This document shows positions 6,771 to 15,639 of a DNA stretch of 22,396 nt, one piece after another (the stretch's first letter is position 1; each line of letters opens with the position of its first letter). The stretch is taken from contig JAHJSJ010000313.1 in NCBI GenBank assembly GCA_018830415.1, positions 1 to 22,396 of the forward strand. The letters run 5' to 3'. Origin of the DNA: Alphaproteobacteria bacterium. Lineage in GTDB: Bacteria > Pseudomonadota > Alphaproteobacteria > Sphingomonadales > Sphingomonadaceae. The notes beneath the pieces were generated by a model. The model saw nothing but the letters and a program-made list of their open reading frames with translations, searched no databases and was not told the DNA's origin. The position numbers were made by a program, and so were the translations under genes.

Positions 6771-7721
6771 ATGGCCGCCGCCGCGCGGCTGGCGCTGCGC
6801 GCGCGGCCATGTTCGCGCCCCAATCCCGGCGTTGCCGCGCTGATCGTGCACCGGGGCCGGGTGGCGGCGCGCGGGTGGACGGCGGCAGGCGGGCGGCCCC
6901 ATGCGGAGGCAACGGCGCTGGCGGGGCTGGCCCCGGATGTGCTGGCGCAGGCAACGCTTTACGTCATACTGGAACCTTGCGCCCACCAATCAGCACGCGG
7001 CCCGGCCTGCGCCGATCTGATTGTCGCTGCCAAACCCGCCCGCGTGGTGATTGGACAGCGCGATCCCGATCCGCGCACCGCGGGTCAGGGCATCGCCCGG
7101 CTGGAAGCGGCGGGGATTGCCGTGCGGTTGCTCGATGATGCAGCCTCTGCCGCCAGTCTTGCCGGGTTTCTGACCCGCCAGCACTCTGGGCGGCCGTGGG
7201 TCACACTAAAGCTGGCGACATCGCTCGATGGCTGCATCGCGCTGGCTGATGGCACCAGCCGCTGGATCACCGGAGAGGCCGCGCGCGCGCATGTCCATGC
7301 GATCCGCGCGCGCCATGACGCAATTCTGGTGGGCGGCGGGACGTGGCGTGCGGACGCGCCGCGCCTTGATGTTCGCTTACCGGGGCTGGAGGCGCGCTCG
7401 CCAAGGCGGGTGGTGCTGACGCGTGGACCAGCGCCCGAAGGCGTCACCGCGATTGCCGCGCCGCAGGACATCGCGGGGCTTGATGGCGCGCACTATTGCT
7501 ATGTCGAAGGCGGGGGCGAGACGGCGGCGGCTTTCCTCGCCGCTGATCTGGTGGACGAACTGCATCTTTACCGCGCGCCAATCCTGATCGGCGATGGCCG
7601 CCGCAGTTTGGGCGCGCTGGGGCTGGCAAGCCTTGCTGATGCGCATGGCCGCTGGCGCTTGCACGAACACCGCAAGCTTGGCAGCGACACCTTCACGGCC
7701 TATCTGCGCAGCCGAGTTTAA
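6771..7721 (+). CDS. ribD: bifunctional riboflavin biosynthesis deaminase/reductase
   Basis: This encodes 316 residues from ATG 6771; no other start codon lies between this ATG and the preceding in-frame stop. The N-terminal cytidine-deaminase-like domain (about 1-130) has the zinc site HAE (44-46) with Cys70 and Cys80 in EPCAHQSARGPAC. The C-terminal reductase domain begins near PWVTLKLATSLDG and contains SRWITG and the ILVGGGTWRADAPRLDVR stretch. RibD deaminates the pyrimidine and reduces the ribosyl side chain in riboflavin synthesis. The second cysteine loop differs from the textbook CxHxGRTPPC form but keeps both ligands. It is followed 16 bases later by riboflavin synthase, giving a rib gene pair. 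No FMN riboswitch was recognised upstream. Confidence 0.95.
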   Translation: MAAAARLALRARPCSRPNPGVAALIVHRGRVAARGWTAAGGRPHAEATALAGLAPDVLAQATLYVILEPCAHQSARGPACADLIVAAKPARVVIGQRDPDPRTAGQGIARLEAAGIAVRLLDDAASAASLAGFLTRQHSGRPWVTLKLATSLDGCIALADGTSRWITGEAARAHVHAIRARHDAILVGGGTWRADAPRLDVRLPGLEARSPRRVVLTRGPAPEGVTAIAAPQDIAGLDGAHYCYVEGGGETAAAFLAADLVDELHLYRAPILIGDGRRSLGALGLASLADAHGRWRLHEHRKLGSDTFTAYLRSRV

Positions 7722-7737
7722 CGAGGACCCCAGCCCC

Positions 7738-8361
7738 ATGTTCACTGGTATCGTCACCGCCATCGGCACCATCGCATCCGCCGAACAACGCGGCGACCTG
7801 CGGCTGCGGATTACCGCCCCGCTCGACCCCGCGCGGATCGATATCGGCGCATCGATTGCCTGTTCGGGCGTGTGCCTGACGGTGGTGGAGCGCGGCGGAA
7901 CTGCGGGCGATGCGTGGTTCGATGTCGATCTGTCCAGCGAAAGCATCAGCCGCACCGTGCCCGGAATGTGGGCGGTGGGTGCCAGGCTCAATCTTGAGCC
8001 GTCGTTGCGGCTGGGTGACGAGCTAGGCGGACACATCGTCACCGGCCATGTCGATTCGGTCGGCAGGGTGGTGCTGGCGCGTCAGGAAGGCGGCAGCTGG
8101 CAGGTCGCCATCCGCGCACGCGCCGAAATGGCCCCGTTTATCGCGGAAAAAGGCTCGATCACGGTCAACGGCGTTTCGCTGACCGTCAACGACGTGCGCG
8201 ACCGGGACGATGGCACTTGCGATTTCCTGCTCAACATCATTCCCCACACCGCCGCCGTAACGACGCTGGGTCAGTTGACGGTGGACGACAAGGTCAATCT
8301 CGAGATTGACGTGCTGGCGCGCTATCTGAAGCGGATGCAATCGCTCGCCGCGGCGGGTTAG
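7738..8361 (+). CDS. ribE: riboflavin synthase alpha subunit
   Basis: This encodes 207 residues. ATG 7738 is the start because MFTGIV is the invariant N-terminus of the family; the frame is open upstream but that part overlaps ribD. Two lumazine-binding repeats are visible, each with a G-x-S-I-A/T-x-x-G-V-C/S-L-T-V core (about residues 38-50 and 135-147), with the conserved GGHIVTGHVD segment before the second. The enzyme dismutates two 6,7-dimethyl-8-ribityllumazine molecules to riboflavin. It is also named ribC or ribE depending on the species. The usual following genes ribBA and ribH are absent here; a TonB receptor follows after a 219-bp gap. Confidence 0.96.
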   Translation: MFTGIVTAIGTIASAEQRGDLRLRITAPLDPARIDIGASIACSGVCLTVVERGGTAGDAWFDVDLSSESISRTVPGMWAVGARLNLEPSLRLGDELGGHIVTGHVDSVGRVVLARQEGGSWQVAIRARAEMAPFIAEKGSITVNGVSLTVNDVRDRDDGTCDFLLNIIPHTAAVTTLGQLTVDDKVNLEIDVLARYLKRMQSLAAAG

Positions 8362-8568
8362 GGTCAACGAAAAACCGATATTCGGGCGCGATCTGACTGT
8401 CTTTGGCGGCGGGGCATGTGGTGCATCGCTGCAACGATCAGTCCTTGAAATATGCAAGCGATTCCAGCGTCCATTGTTGGACTTTCGCTAATGTGACAAT
8501 CTGACTGCGTGAAGGCCTGCGCATTAAGCTACGCAATAAGAAAGCGGGCCGAATAATACCTATGCTTG

Positions 8569-8574
8569 GGGAGA
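8569..8574 (+). promoter_or_regulatory. ribosome-binding site of the TonB receptor gene
   Basis: A purine-rich GGGAGA-type site ends shortly before ATG 8581 and decides that start over the in-frame TTG at 8566, which would lie upstream of it. Confidence 0.6.
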
Positions 8575-8580
8575 GCATCC

Positions 8581-10986
8581 ATGAAAGTTGTCAACGCATC
8601 CAATAAGTTCCTTCGCGGCCTGCTCTTGGCCGGCACAGCTTCAGCCTTCTGGGCAAGCCCGGCATTGGCACAGCAGAATGCTTCGGGTTCTGCCGATAGC
8701 GCTGAAAGTGCTTCGGGCAATGTGATCATCGTTACCGCGACAAAACGCGATACCACGATTCAGGATGTGCCCTTTTCGATCAACGCACAGACGCAGGAAG
8801 ACATTCAGAAATCCGGCGCGGTGACGCTTGAGGACTTGTCACGCAACGTGGCGGGTCTGACGATCCAGAATTTAGGTCCCGGGCAAAGCCAGGTTTCGGT
8901 TCGCGGCATTTCGGCGGGGCAGGTCGTGCGCGATCAGCCCGGCGTGAAGGAACAGGTCGGCGTCTATCTTGATGAAACGGTGGTCTCGCTATCGCTGTTC
9001 ACCCCCGATCTTGACCTGTTCGATCTCAACCGCGTTGAAACCCTGCGCGGGCCGCAGGGCACGCTGTTCGGTTCCGGTTCGGTTGGCGGCACGATCCGCT
9101 ATATCTCGAACCAGCCAAAACTGGGCGCGACCGAAGGTCACGTCGAAGCCAATGTCAACACGATTGATGGCGGCAATACCGGCGGCAGCATCAAGGGTGC
9201 GGTTAATGTGCCGCTTGGCGACATCGCGGCAGTCCGCGCGGTAGGTTACTATACCCGCTATGCCGGATTTGTTGACGCGTTTGGCCCCGGCGGCGGCAAG
9301 AATGTCAATGATGGCGAACGGTATGGCGGGCGTTTGGCGCTGACCGTGGAACCCAACGACAATCTTTCGATCACCCCGCGCGTTATTTATCAGAAAATCA
9401 CGGCAAACGGGTTCAACCGGCAGGAAACATTCAATCTTTTTGCCAACCCGTTCACCACCACACGCCCTCCGCAACAGCTTGGCGAACGTGAACAATTCCT
9501 GTTGCTGGAAGAAGCATTCGAAGACGAAACCTTCATCGCCGATCTGACCGTGCGGATCGGGCTCGGCAGTGTCGAACTCACTTCGGTAACGTCCTACATC
9601 AACCGCGATATTCTGGTCAGCCGCGATGCCAGCGCGCTGAGCGGTTCGGTCTCGATTGATCTCGGCTTTCCGGATGCTGCGGTGTTGCTGCCTTCCAATC
9701 TGGTTGACACCACCGACCTTGAAACCTTCACCCAGGAAATCCGCCTTGCATCCGATTATGATGGCCCGTTCCAGTGGTTGATCGGCGGCTTTTATTCCGA
9801 TGTGCAGCGCGATTATCTCCAGCGACTGCCCACTCCCGGTTATGATGCCTTTACCGATGCAGTGCTGGGCGCGGGCACTGCGGCGGCGGTAGCCAATGGT
9901 TTTGAAGCAGACTCGCCGTTCAATTCCTCACTGCCCTTCGACATCGAACAGGTCGCGGTTTTTGGTGAAGTGAGCTATGAAATCAACGACAAGCTGACCT
10001 TTACTGCGGGTGGGCGCTATTACGATTTTGACGAAGTCCGCACCATCACCACCGGGGGTCTGTTCGCCAATGGCGATACCGGCGTGGTTGATCGCACTGC
10101 ATCGGATGGCTTCACCCCGCGTTTCTTGCTGAGCTATAAAGCCAGCTCTGATGTCACGATAAATGCGCAGGCATCACAGGGATTCCGGCTGGGCGGGGTC
10201 AATGATCCGCTCAACACCCCGCTGTGTAATGCGCAGGACTTGGCCCTGTTCGGCGGGTTCCAGGATTATGATGACGAAAAACTGTGGAACTACGAACTGG
10301 GTGTGAAAACCCAAGGCAATGGCTTCACCTTCAACGCAGCAGCATTTTACAATGATATCAGTAATTTGCAGGTTACGCTGGATGCGGGAAGCTGTTCCTC
10401 GCGGATCGTGTTCAACGTGCCTGATGCCCACACCGCCGGGGTCGAGGCCGAACTTGGGTTTACCCCGACCAAGGGTCTCAGTCTCAGCCTGAGCGGCAGC
10501 CTGATCGAAGCCGAATTCGACAGCACTCTGCCCGGTGCTCTGACTGCGGTAACTGGCATTCGCGATGGCAATCGTCTGCCTTCGGTGCCCAAGTTCCAGT
10601 TTTCAGCCAGCAGCAGCTATGAATGGGATATTGGTGCATCGACCACGGCCTTCGTGGCGAGCTCTTTCCAACATGTCGGATCGCGATTTACCCAGCCTTC
10701 CGATCAGGAAAACAATCCGCGCACCTTTGTCCACGGATTGCCGTTTGCTGGCATGCCGGCCAATGCCTCGACCACGATTGACCTGAAATTGCCCGATTAC
10801 CAACTGGTCAATATCAGTGCCGGAGTCGAGCTTGATAGCGGACTGTCGCTGACTGCCTATGTCAATAATCTGTTTGACGAAAATCCGTTGCTGTCGTTCG
10901 ATCGCGAACGCGGCGGACGGGCACGGCTCGGGTTCAATATCGGCCAGCCGCGCACCTTTGGGGTAACCGCGCGCCAGAAGTTCTGA
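8581..10986 (+). CDS. TonB-dependent outer membrane receptor
   Basis: This encodes 801 residues. ATG 8581 is chosen because a GGGGAGA ribosome site lies eight bases before it and it gives a clean signal peptide (MKVVNASNKF to PALAQ); a TTG at 8566 is less likely. A TonB-box-like VIIVTATKR follows, then the plug domain to about residue 160 with VSVRGI, VGVYLDE and ETLRGPQGTLFGSG. The remainder is a 22-strand barrel ending in the C-terminal aromatic residue (RQKF) used for BAM insertion. The sphingomonad-type receptor imports a bulky ligand across the outer membrane using TonB energy; the substrate cannot be predicted. It stands alone with no transporter or sensor beside it and ends in a terminator-like hairpin. 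Confidence 0.95.
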   Translation: MKVVNASNKFLRGLLLAGTASAFWASPALAQQNASGSADSAESASGNVIIVTATKRDTTIQDVPFSINAQTQEDIQKSGAVTLEDLSRNVAGLTIQNLGPGQSQVSVRGISAGQVVRDQPGVKEQVGVYLDETVVSLSLFTPDLDLFDLNRVETLRGPQGTLFGSGSVGGTIRYISNQPKLGATEGHVEANVNTIDGGNTGGSIKGAVNVPLGDIAAVRAVGYYTRYAGFVDAFGPGGGKNVNDGERYGGRLALTVEPNDNLSITPRVIYQKITANGFNRQETFNLFANPFTTTRPPQQLGEREQFLLLEEAFEDETFIADLTVRIGLGSVELTSVTSYINRDILVSRDASALSGSVSIDLGFPDAAVLLPSNLVDTTDLETFTQEIRLASDYDGPFQWLIGGFYSDVQRDYLQRLPTPGYDAFTDAVLGAGTAAAVANGFEADSPFNSSLPFDIEQVAVFGEVSYEINDKLTFTAGGRYYDFDEVRTITTGGLFANGDTGVVDRTASDGFTPRFLLSYKASSDVTINAQASQGFRLGGVNDPLNTPLCNAQDLALFGGFQDYDDEKLWNYELGVKTQGNGFTFNAAAFYNDISNLQVTLDAGSCSSRIVFNVPDAHTAGVEAELGFTPTKGLSLSLSGSLIEAEFDSTLPGALTAVTGIRDGNRLPSVPKFQFSASSSYEWDIGASTTAFVASSFQHVGSRFTQPSDQENNPRTFVHGLPFAGMPANASTTIDLKLPDYQLVNISAGVELDSGLSLTAYVNNLFDENPLLSFDRERGGRARLGFNIGQPRTFGVTARQKF

Positions 10987-11011
10987 TTATCAAGTAAGAT
11001 ACTGTGCGCAA

Positions 11012-11055
11012 CCGGGGCGATCTGCAAATGATCGTCCCGGTGGCAGCAATTTTTC
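11012..11055 (+). terminator. rho-independent terminator-like hairpin after the TonB receptor gene
   Basis: CCGGGGCGATC (11012-11022) and GATCGTCCCGG (11030-11040) can form an 11-bp stem with one G-U pair and a seven-base loop. A T-run follows at 11050-11054, about nine bases after the stem, which is further than in an ideal terminator. The hairpin lies 26 bases after the receptor stop and before the convergent aminotransferase gene. Confidence 0.55.
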
Positions 11056-11109
11056 GCCGTGCCTGCGTTATGCGCGGCGCATCACATTTCTAGAGGCAGG
11101 CGCTGGCGC

Positions 11110-12288
11110 TCAACCCGCGACCGCCGCCAATGCGGCGATGAAACGCGGCAGGTTCGCCATCGTCAGACCGGCGATGTTGATGCGCCCCGATGCGGCCATG
11201 TAGATGGCATAATCTTCGCGCAGGGTGGTGACCTCGTCCTTCGTCACCGGCAGCATCGCAAACAGCCCGTTCTGCGCGGCCAGCGGGGTCAAGTCGATCC
11301 GCCCTGCACGGCCCGCCGCCGCCAGCGCATTGCGCACGCCCCGCATCCGCGCGCGCATATCGTCAAGCTCGGCCAGCCACGCCGTGGTCATACCCGGATC
11401 GCTCAGGATGATCCGCACCGCCGCGCCGCCATGATCGGGCGGCATCGACCAGCAGGCGCGGGCCAGCGCATTGGCGTTGGAGAACGCCGTGTCGAGCTCT
11501 GCCTGTCCATTGCCAAGGATGTAGAACGCCCCCACGCGGTCGCGATACTGGCCGAAGTTCTTGTCGCAGCTATAGGCGATGAAAGCCTCGGGCACCTTGG
11601 CCAGCACCGCGCGCATCCCGGCGGCATCTTCCTCAAGCCCTTGGCCCAGCCCCTGATAGGCCGAATCGATGATCGGGAAGGAGCCTGACGCCGCAAAAGC
11701 ATCGGCAATCGCGTCCCACTGATCGTGCGTATAATCGATCCCGGTCGGGTTATGGCAGCAGGCATGCAGCAGCACCGCCCCTTGCGCACCCGCACCATTG
11801 ATCGCCGCCAGCACTGCATCCAGATTGGCACTGCCATCCGGGTTGGCGTGATCGAATGTGACCAGTTCCAGCCCCAGATCGGCGATGATTTGCGCATGAT
11901 TGGGCCAGCTCGGTACCCCCAGATGCACGCGTTTCACCCCGGCGTTCTGCGCCAATGCCAGCGCCAGACGCACCGCCCCGGTGCCGCCCGGCGTCTGCAT
12001 CCCGGCAATCCGCCCGCCCATCGTGGGATCAGCGCCAAAGATGTAAGGCATCAACGCATTGACGAAGCCGGTGTCACCTTCCGGGCCGAGATAGGACTTG
12101 CTGTCCTGCGTATCGACCAGCTGTTGTTCCGCCGTCTTGATCGCGGCAAATACCGGGGTCGCGCCTTGCTCTGTTCGGTAAACGCCGACGCCAAGGTCGA
12201 TCTTGTGCTCACGCGGATCGGCGGCGTGGAGACGGATGAGGGCGAGCAGCGCGTCGGGCGCCTGTGGGCTGAGTCGGTTGAGCATCAT
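11110..12288 (-). CDS. aspartate/aromatic amino acid aminotransferase (fold type I, class I)
   Basis: This encodes about 392 residues. The start is uncertain among in-frame ATG codons at 12300, 12288 and 12285; one of the last two gives an N-terminus (MLNRLSPQ) spaced like AspC/TyrB relative to the conserved IDLGVGVYR. The PLP enzyme signatures are all present: HNPTG (179-183), Asp208 and Tyr211 in IIDSAYQG, and the Schiff-base Lys243 in CDKNFGQYRDRVG. A substrate-carboxylate arginine occurs in ASGRINIAGL near the end. It exchanges amino groups between amino acids and 2-oxoacids in the cytoplasm; aspartate and aromatic specificity cannot be separated by eye. It lies 56 bases downstream of the DUF1134 gene on the same strand and converges with the TonB receptor. 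Confidence 0.93.
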   Translation of the reverse strand: MMLNRLSPQAPDALLALIRLHAADPREHKIDLGVGVYRTEQGATPVFAAIKTAEQQLVDTQDSKSYLGPEGDTGFVNALMPYIFGADPTMGGRIAGMQTPGGTGAVRLALALAQNAGVKRVHLGVPSWPNHAQIIADLGLELVTFDHANPDGSANLDAVLAAINGAGAQGAVLLHACCHNPTGIDYTHDQWDAIADAFAASGSFPIIDSAYQGLGQGLEEDAAGMRAVLAKVPEAFIAYSCDKNFGQYRDRVGAFYILGNGQAELDTAFSNANALARACWSMPPDHGGAAVRIILSDPGMTTAWLAELDDMRARMRGVRNALAAAGRAGRIDLTPLAAQNGLFAMLPVTKDEVTTLREDYAIYMAASGRINIAGLTMANLPRFIAALAAVAG

Positions 12289-12344
12289 GCTGCGGCCCAT
12301 GGCGCGCCAGCCCGCGCATCGCAACCGTGATTGCGCCTATCGCA

Positions 12345-13166
12345 TCAGAAAGGCAGCCAGCGCTGTTCCTTGGAGAACTTCATGTAGCCCGCATTGATTC
12401 CAAGCCTGAGGCCTGCGCCCACACGGATCGGGATCAGCACCACATCGCCGCGGCGCAGATAGCTGGCATGCATCCCGCCAACGAAATAGGCCTGTCCCTC
12501 GCCCGCGGGGAAGCGTTCAAACAGCTCTTCGGAATCGTAAAGATTATATACCAGCACGAAGGTGTTGGCAGCATTGGCACCGACATCAAAACCGATGGAT
12601 GGGCCGGTCCAATAGACCTGCTGCGTGCCTTCAATCTTGTGATGCAGCGTGCCCGAACCATAACGCGCGCCGACAACGAAAGCCCCGCCAGCTTCCCGGC
12701 CGACGATGTAGCCATTGGGCTCGCCCTGTTTTTTCAGCAGATCCTCGATCATCCGGGCGAGCCCTTCGGCGCCCTTGCCGAACACGCCTTCGGCCGCGCC
12801 GATAAGGTCATCCTCGCCATAGGTGGCCGGGTTGCCAGCTGCTTCAGAAGCAACGGCGACCTGATCTGCCGCCTGCGATTCGGTGGCCGGATCGGTGGGC
12901 GCGGCGGTGTAATCGCCAAAAGTCTGGTCGAACGCGGGTTCAGCAGGCGCGGTCGGCGCAGCGGGCTGGGCGGTGGGCGCGGCAAGATCGGCGTCAATGC
13001 CGCCAGCGGGCGCGGCATCCTGCGTTGAATATGCCTGATCCGGGTCGAATTTCTCAAGCTCCTGCGCCGCCGCCGGGACCATAAGCGCGCAGGCGGCAAG
13101 CGCAGCCAAAGCCGGGACAAGCAGCCGTCGGCCAAGGTCAGGGGTTCGTGCGATCATCGCGATCAT
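12345..13166 (-). CDS. DUF1134 family envelope protein (EipA-like)
   Basis: This encodes about 273 residues. ATG 13166 is preferred over GTG 13181 because an AAAGG sequence lies at suitable spacing before it; ATG 13157 is also possible. A signal peptide with VPAAAQ cleavage region is followed by a long Ala/Pro/Thr/Asp-rich linker to about residue 125. The conserved DUF1134 domain then fills the C-terminal half, with a glycine-rich core (GGAFVVGARYGSGTL) and the IGFDVGANAANTFVLVYNL stretch. EipA of Brucella and Caulobacter belongs to this family and is a periplasmic protein needed for envelope integrity; a similar role is inferred. It probably leads a two-gene unit with the aminotransferase. 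Confidence 0.9.
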   Translation of the reverse strand: MIAMIARTPDLGRRLLVPALAALAACALMVPAAAQELEKFDPDQAYSTQDAAPAGGIDADLAAPTAQPAAPTAPAEPAFDQTFGDYTAAPTDPATESQAADQVAVASEAAGNPATYGEDDLIGAAEGVFGKGAEGLARMIEDLLKKQGEPNGYIVGREAGGAFVVGARYGSGTLHHKIEGTQQVYWTGPSIGFDVGANAANTFVLVYNLYDSEELFERFPAGEGQAYFVGGMHASYLRRGDVVLIPIRVGAGLRLGINAGYMKFSKEQRWLPF

Positions 13167-13467
13167 CAGGCAGCCTTTCACGCAGTCTATAACAGGGACG
13201 CATCGCCCCCGATTGATGCAGGACGCAGCAGAATCGCTTGCACGCCCCGCTGCAATCGCTTGTCGCTGGAGCGAATCGGAATTGCGACGAGCCGTGCCCG
13301 GTCGGGATCAGGGCCTATGCCGCCAAGGCTGAACCGCTGCCGAACTGCCCGTTCGGCCAGGCGCAATCCAGCGCCCGCATAACCCGCGCAAGGTTTTTCT
13401 TCCAAGCCACCTTGCCGCTGGCAAACATGGCGATTATAGCCCCGCCCTCACAGCCTCGCTGTTGCCC
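13167..13467. other. intergenic region upstream of EipA-like gene and tRNA-Ser
   Basis: About 300 bases hold no convincing gene; the small open frames here have no family resemblance or ribosome sites. The right part carries the tRNA promoter, and the left part should hold the promoter of the minus-strand DUF1134 gene, which I could not place. Confidence 0.6.
13412..13440 (+). promoter_or_regulatory. putative promoter of the tRNA-Ser gene
   Basis: TTGCCG (13412-13417) and TATAGC (13435-13440) are 17 bases apart, followed by a G+C-rich stretch and the tRNA 27 bases later. A G+C-rich discriminator is usual for stable-RNA promoters under stringent control. Confidence 0.5.
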
Positions 13468-13558
13468 GGAGACGTGGGTGAGTGGCTGAAACCAGTTCCC
13501 TGCTAAGGAACCGTACTCTATCAGGGTACCGAGGGTTCGAATCCCTCCGTCTCCGCCA
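13468..13558 (+). tRNA. tRNA-Ser(GCT)
   Basis: All arms of a class II tRNA can be folded. The acceptor pairs GGAGACG (13468-13474) with CGTCTCC (13548-13554). The anticodon stem GTTCC/GGAAC (13495-13499, 13507-13511) holds the loop CTGCTAA with anticodon GCT at 13502-13504. A long variable arm has the stem GTAC/GTAC, and the T-arm GAGGG/CCCTC encloses TTCGAAT. The CCA end is encoded (13556-13558). It reads AGC/AGT serine codons. All DNA to its right in this window looks accessory, so its 3' end is a likely integration site. Confidence 0.97.
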
Positions 13559-14296
13559 GCATCATACTTAAGGGCTTGTTTTGAAATGAGAAATTTTCCC
13601 TTCGGGGAAGTGGTCCCATCCGCGGTCCCAATTCTGAATGGCATGGTAGCCCTTTAAACGGTCGGGTCTCCCGCCACCTCGTGCGAGGGATAATGAAGAG
13701 CTTTGCTATGCGTAGAGGCTAACACCTCATTTCGCGCCCTCCCGAGTCGATCCGACCGCTTGTCGAGGCACGCTGCAGATTGGCAACCAGCCGTAGGCTA
13801 ACCGAACATCCTCCAACCTGATTGCAGCCCAAAACTTGAGCACAAATGCTAAGCGCGTCTCGCGAAAGCCGAGGTCTCTGGTCCGGTTGGCGAATAGCAG
13901 GTTCCGAGCCGCCAATGGTGGAAAGCTGCCTTTCTGTCGGTTACTGAGCCACGGCAGCTCGCTACCCACTGTCGGTCATTCGGATAATTGAGCTCGACGA
14001 CAGCTCATAGCTGATGCAGTCATTCCCATATCCGAATACGACGCGGCAGGAATGCACCCCACTATCGGCCATGCAACCTCAACGCGAGCGAACTTGGAAG
14101 CTGTCGTTCGTTCAGATCGCCTGGAAGTGACTGCCATTTGATGTTTAGATGACGATACGCCCGCTTATTGACAGTAGGCTGTGGTCCGGTCGATATTCCG
14201 TCAAGAATCATTCCGAGATGAAAAATGCTTGGGCCGTCTGTTGATTTCCTCGCCGAGGCCTGCGCAAGCGTGCCGGAGCACGTGATCGGCCTTGGC
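13559..14296. other. 738-bp region without a convincing gene at the island's left border
   Basis: Between the tRNA 3' end and the PIN gene no open frame resembles a protein. Two minus-strand frames (13727-13969, 14062-14370) are short and featureless, and the second runs into the PIN gene. The DNA is less G+C-rich than the core genome. Near the tRNA, the 7-mer GGTCCCA occurs twice close together (around 13612-13631). A 60-bp imperfect palindrome lies at 13978-14037. No integrase gene and no second copy of the tRNA end is seen here. Confidence 0.6.
13978..14037. repeat. 60-bp imperfect palindrome with nested hairpin
   Basis: ATTCGGATA (13978-13986) is the exact reverse complement of TATCCGAAT (14029-14037). 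Between them the sequence CAGCT-CAT-AGCTG forms a second, nested inverted repeat next to the palindrome GAGCTC. It lies in the gene-free left end of the island. It could be a recombination or replication element, a regulator-binding site, or chance. Confidence 0.45.
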
Positions 14297-15388
14297 TTAG
14301 CGGTAGATGGTGTATTCGGTCCGCAACAGCTCGGAGTTGACGAACCTCCCAGTCCGGATGTCGATCTCAACGAACATCTCCAGGGTGATGCTGTCTTTTA
14401 CCTCTGTCGTCTCCCACTCGGCCCCGATCCACTGGTCGTCCTCGCGGTCATACATCGCGAGGTTGCGGTCCTCGTAAGCGACCATCGCGGTGATCTCTGC
14501 GTCAATGTTGAACAGCATGCTGAGACGGTTCCCCGTCTTCGCGACGATCCGATAGTCAAGAAATTGGATGACACCCTCGAAACCGACGCTCGACACTTCG
14601 CCTTCCGGCAAGTCGCCCGCGTAGTCCACGATTAGCTCGTCGACGTGGGAATTGATCGCTTGCTCTAGGTTGGTGTCGAAGTCGGGCGCATTGAGCAGCT
14701 CGTCCGCGATGACCTCAGCGCCGCCATCCGGCTCGCTCGTGGCGCGCGCTGCCGCGAGGACGTCATCGATGCTCGGCAGCAACAGCAACCGTTCCGTTCC
14801 CTGCACGTACCGTTGGATCGCCTTGTCTTGGGTGACGACATACATCCGCTCGCCATTGCCGGCGCACCATGAGTCGAGGGTTTTCATCATGAACGCGTCG
14901 GGGAATTCCTTGTCCCCCTTGTCGAACGGTGGCTTGCGATCAAAATAGTCGGCGAAAACATCCGGGGCAGGATGCGCCAAGGCCTGATGCACTTGTGCAC
15001 GACAATCCGTCAGTAGAAACGAGCGTAACGCTCCAAACAGCGCGGTCGCCGTCTCGCCCGTGAGTTTCGGGGTTGCTTCGATCGCCGGATCGGTGAAGCG
15101 CCAGCGCTTCAGATCCTTCTCGATCCGCGCCAGCGCGATGCGCGAAAGCTCGACCTCTTCGGCGATTTGGCGCTTGATCTCGGCCAGTGTGATGTCTGTG
15201 AGGTGTAGTACGACCCGATGCTCGACGACGTGCTGCGCAAGAAGCCGCAGCGCGCGATTGGCGGGATTGTGCTTGAGCTTGTGGTAGACTTCGGTGTCCA
15301 AGAACACGTGCCGAGTCTCAAGGGGCCCGGTTGGTGCATGCTGCTTCTTCTGCGGTGCTGCCGTCGCCGGTTGCGCTTCATCGTTCAC
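14297..15388 (-). CDS. PIN-domain (DUF4935-like) protein with C-terminal beta domain
   Basis: This encodes about 363 residues if GTG 15388 is used; the frame extends to TTG 15424 and neither has a clear ribosome site. Residues about 28-195 form a PIN nuclease domain, recognisable by HVFLDTEVY (Asp31), the LAEIKRQI helix (Glu70), the FPDAFM aspartate (Asp164) and VVTQDKA (Asp188). These four acids are the expected metal-binding set, so ribonuclease activity is plausible. The sequence resembles the DUF4935 (PIN_12) subgroup of stand-alone PIN proteins. The last 120 residues look beta-rich (AMVAYEDRNLAMYDRED) and match no domain I know. No small antitoxin-like partner is adjacent. It is divergent from a 254-aa gene of unknown function, within an island, which hints at a defence or stress role. 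Confidence 0.8.
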   Translation of the reverse strand: MNDEAQPATAAPQKKQHAPTGPLETRHVFLDTEVYHKLKHNPANRALRLLAQHVVEHRVVLHLTDITLAEIKRQIAEEVELSRIALARIEKDLKRWRFTDPAIEATPKLTGETATALFGALRSFLLTDCRAQVHQALAHPAPDVFADYFDRKPPFDKGDKEFPDAFMMKTLDSWCAGNGERMYVVTQDKAIQRYVQGTERLLLLPSIDDVLAAARATSEPDGGAEVIADELLNAPDFDTNLEQAINSHVDELIVDYAGDLPEGEVSSVGFEGVIQFLDYRIVAKTGNRLSMLFNIDAEITAMVAYEDRNLAMYDREDDQWIGAEWETTEVKDSITLEMFVEIDIRTGRFVNSELLRTEYTIYR

Positions 15389-15639
15389 GTTGACTGGATG
15401 GCAGAGTTGTGCGCTGGTTGGCAAGTGTTCTAGCCGAAATCCGCAGTTCGTGGATGATACGCACCATTCCGGCAGAGAATAGATACTGTGCTAAGGCCCA
15501 GTCGACCGATGGCCGGCCTCCGGGTGGCTCGCCATCACAGCTCAACCGGCTCGCACCTGCGCTGAAGCGTCCGGTTGCGATCTCGCGCAACGGTCGCCAC
15601 CATCCACACTCCGCCGGCATTTCTTATTCGGGCAAAGCC

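Noticed and set aside
6181..6954. 257-aa open frame on the minus strand
   Set aside because: It lies opposite the membrane-protein gene and ribD and is Pro/Ala/Arg-rich without motifs.
13315..13644. 109-aa open frame over the tRNA gene
   Set aside because: It is the well-known false translation opposite a tRNA-Ser gene and covers the promoter and tRNA on the other strand.
14297..15388. VapBC-type toxin-antitoxin pair for the PIN gene
   Set aside because: The protein is far longer than VapC and has an extra C-terminal domain, and no small antitoxin gene overlaps or precedes it.
15409..15639. Upstream extension of the 254-aa hypothetical gene
   Set aside because: The frame is open but the extension lies in the divergent gap, has no ribosome site, and is antisense to the PIN gene in part; ATG 15640 is the first plausible start.
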